DNA of 64,000 nt from Pseudomonas sp. Au-Pse12 (lineage in GTDB: Bacteria; Pseudomonadota; Gammaproteobacteria; Pseudomonadales; Pseudomonadaceae): contig NZ_JAJTTH010000015.1 in the NCBI RefSeq assembly GCF_021341665.1, positions 1 to 64,000 of the forward strand, given 5' to 3'. Made by a program: the position numbers and the translations under genes. Under the pieces are notes generated by a model. That model saw nothing but the letters and a program-made list of their open reading frames with translations. It did no database searches and was not told where the DNA came from. Positions 62,774-64,000 of this stretch are shown one piece after another. Position 1 is the first letter of the stretch. Every line of letters starts with the position of its first letter.

Positions 62774-63207
62774 AATTGCAGGCTCGAGATGGCGGTCAGG
62801 GTCGTGGGCAGGTTGGGGACCGGGCCGACCACCGGCAGCACCAACTGGGGCAGCACCTGGGTCAGCTTCCAGGTGGGGTAGTCGATCCGCACGGTGAGCA
62901 CGCCGTTGGTGTACACCGCGCTGTAGTCGGTGGCGGCGAAGTTGAAGAGGGGGGGAATCCACAGGGTCTGGTTCAGCACCACGCTGTTGGCCAGGTTCTG
63001 CACCGTGGTGGTGTAGTTGGCGCTGTTGGGGTCGACCGCCACGGCCCGGCGCACGGCCTCGGCGGTGGCCTGGTTGAAGGACTGCATCATCAACAGCGGC
63101 AGGCTGTAGCTGACCAGGCCGTAAAACACCGCGAAGAAGATCACGAACACCGCCGCGAACTCGATCGCTGCGGCGCCTTTCTGCTTGCTGGGGAGGCCTG
63201 GCTTCAT
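62770..63207 (-). CDS. TadE/TadF-like pseudopilin
   Basis: A 145-residue TadE-like protein. After a short basic leader (MKPGLPSKQKG) comes AAIEFAAVFVIFFAVFYGLV, with Gly before the hydrophobic stretch and Glu at position 5 of the mature form, the pattern cut by prepilin peptidases of the Tad type. The likely processing enzyme, FppA, is divergently encoded next door. Start at 63207 is chosen for the leader length; upstream frame to 63255 is weaker. Its stop overlaps the kinase TTG. Confidence 0.85.
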   Translation of the reverse strand: MKPGLPSKQKGAAAIEFAAVFVIFFAVFYGLVSYSLPLLMMQSFNQATAEAVRRAVAVDPNSANYTTTVQNLANSVVLNQTLWIPPLFNFAATDYSAVYTNGVLTVRIDYPTWKLTQVLPQLVLPVVGPVPNLPTTLTAISSLQF

Positions 63208-63280
63208 GAGTGCGTCTACCCTGACAACCACTATGTTCATTGAGCATAGGATCAATCCGGTAAAAGGAACTTTTTAGCCG

Positions 63281-63751
63281 ATGCATTTCTGGGTTTTGTG
63301 GATCTGGTTGGCACTCTGCGCGTTGCAGGATCTGCGTCAACGGCATATTGCCAACACCTTGACGCTGGGCGCCGCGCTGTTGGCGGCCGGCTACCTGCTG
63401 TGGACCGGCAGCACCTGGCTGGGCGCTGCGGCTGCGCAGGGCGGCTGGGCCTTGTTGCTGGCCCTGCTGTTCACCCTGCCGGGGTATGCCATGGGGCGGA
63501 TGGGGGCGGGGGACGTCAAGTTGATGGCCGCCCTGGGCCTGGCCTCCGATCCCGAGCACCTGCTGGGGGCGTTTATTGGCGCCGGGCTCTGCAGCCTGCT
63601 GTGGCTGCTGATCGTTCCCAGGCTCTGGGCCGTGCCAAAACAAGGGCTTGAACCACAAGGGGAGAGACCCGCCACGGGCCTGTCAAAAAAATACCCATTC
63701 GCCCCCTTTGTCCTGGCTGGAATGGTCTTAACTGTGAGCGTGATCCACTAG
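63281..63751 (+). CDS. fppA: Flp-type prepilin peptidase FppA (TadV-like)
   Basis: A 156-residue short type IV prepilin peptidase (A24 family) with five or so membrane segments. The two catalytic aspartates are visible as ALQDLRQRHI near residue 17 and in MGAGDVKLMAALG near residue 78. It lacks the N-methylase domain of PilD, as FppA/TadV proteins do. Convergence or coupling with PprB is not seen; PprB follows after about 125 bases in the same direction. Confidence 0.92.
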   Translation: MHFWVLWIWLALCALQDLRQRHIANTLTLGAALLAAGYLLWTGSTWLGAAAAQGGWALLLALLFTLPGYAMGRMGAGDVKLMAALGLASDPEHLLGAFIGAGLCSLLWLLIVPRLWAVPKQGLEPQGERPATGLSKKYPFAPFVLAGMVLTVSVIH

Positions 63752-63876
63752 TCGCCGCGCCGATTAATGCTATGTACATAGTCGGAAAGTAGGTCTAGGT
63801 TTTACATCGTGGCTGCCCGGGCCCTGCGGGCAGGACAGGAGTGACCAATCGGCGATTGGCTCGCACGGAGTAGCAC

Positions 63877-64000
63877 GTGAACAAACTCACCTCCCAGATG
63901 AAAGTGCTCGTGGTTGATGATCAGCCGCTGATTGTCGAAGAGTTGTGCGAGTTTCTTGAAAGCAGCGGCTACCGTTGTGTTCCTTGCGAATCCGGCCGCC
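63877..64000 (+). CDS. pprB: PprB-like response regulator, 5' end only
   Basis: Only the first 41 codons are in the window. GTG at 63877 has GGAG six bases upstream; an ATG at 63898 is an alternative. The visible sequence contains MKVLVVDDQPLIVEELCEFL and then ESSGYRCVPCESGR, the start of a receiver domain with its acidic pair. Position beside FppA, the TadE-like gene and the PprA-like kinase identifies it as the partner regulator that controls Tad pili and adhesins in P. aeruginosa. Confidence 0.8.
   Translation, partial: MNKLTSQMKVLVVDDQPLIVEELCEFLESSGYRCVPCESGR

Noticed and set aside
62774..63658. N-terminal extension of the kinase frame to 1216 codons
   Set aside because: This stretch runs across the TadE/F-like gene in another frame and across fppA in antisense; its Arg/Gly/Pro-rich translation is not protein-like.

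Overview
The window reads as a stretch of a high-GC Pseudomonas chromosome, most likely from the P. fluorescens/protegens/chlororaphis side of the genus. Gene families, gene order (retS-purD-purH-fis-dusB, prmA-accC-accB-aroQ, an MCP followed by a GcbA-type diguanylate cyclase, yciH-speA) and several families of REP-like palindromes all fit. Comparisons with P. aeruginosa PAO1 are from memory, not from a search. I saw no rRNA, tRNA, CRISPR array, insertion sequence or prophage. Coding density is high, and most of the window is ordinary core or near-core chromosome.

Layout. 1-11.6 kb: a soluble histidine kinase, then a long minus-strand nitrogen block transcribed urtABCDE-ureD-ureA-GNAT-GNAT-ureB-ureC (urea ABC importer plus urease structural subunits). 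Upstream of urtA a sigma-54 -24/-12 element and two TGGTGC half sites suggest NtrC control. 11.6-17.0 kb: a metal-uptake operon (TonB receptor, ABC ATPase, binding protein, permease) preceded by a near-consensus Zur box. It is followed by a small secreted protein made of short VNSFPD repeats. 17.0-22.2 kb: a copper block (DUF2946, PCu(A)C chaperone, DUF2946, OprC-like receptor, PepSY membrane protein). 22.2-22.9 kb: a HigBA-type toxin-antitoxin pair. 23.0-29.5 kb: cobalamin corrin-ring genes, cobL-cobK leftward and cobG-cobH-cobI-cobJ rightward, CobJ carrying an N-terminal CbiG module. 29.5-31.0 kb: three small coupled genes of the kind often seen as orphan immunity genes.

31.0-44.1 kb is core: marC, retS, purD, purH, fis, dusB, a DUF3426 zinc-ribbon protein, prmA, accC, accB, aroQ. 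44.4-48.1 kb holds a chemoreceptor and a GGDEF response regulator. 48.4-52.7 kb (plus strand) holds DUF2333, NUDIX, yciH/SUI1 and speA, closed by a textbook terminator. 52.8-57.8 kb: an alpha/beta hydrolase lipoprotein, a MATE exporter, a small membrane protein, a MazG-like protein, a CmoM-like methyltransferase and two DUF4136 lipoproteins. 58.0-64.0 kb: part of a Tad/Flp pilus region with TadG-like, PprA-like kinase, TadE/F-like pseudopilin, FppA-like prepilin peptidase and the first codons of the PprB-like regulator, cut by the window edge.

How it works together: several blocks manage scarce nutrients (urea nitrogen, zinc or a related metal, copper, cobalamin), while retS, the GGDEF regulator and PprA/PprB are surface-lifestyle regulators. 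I found no clearly undescribed defence or mobile system. The best leads are the repeat protein tied to the Zur-type operon, the 20-kb accessory block between urtA and retS, the immunity-like trio, and several unexplained palindromes.
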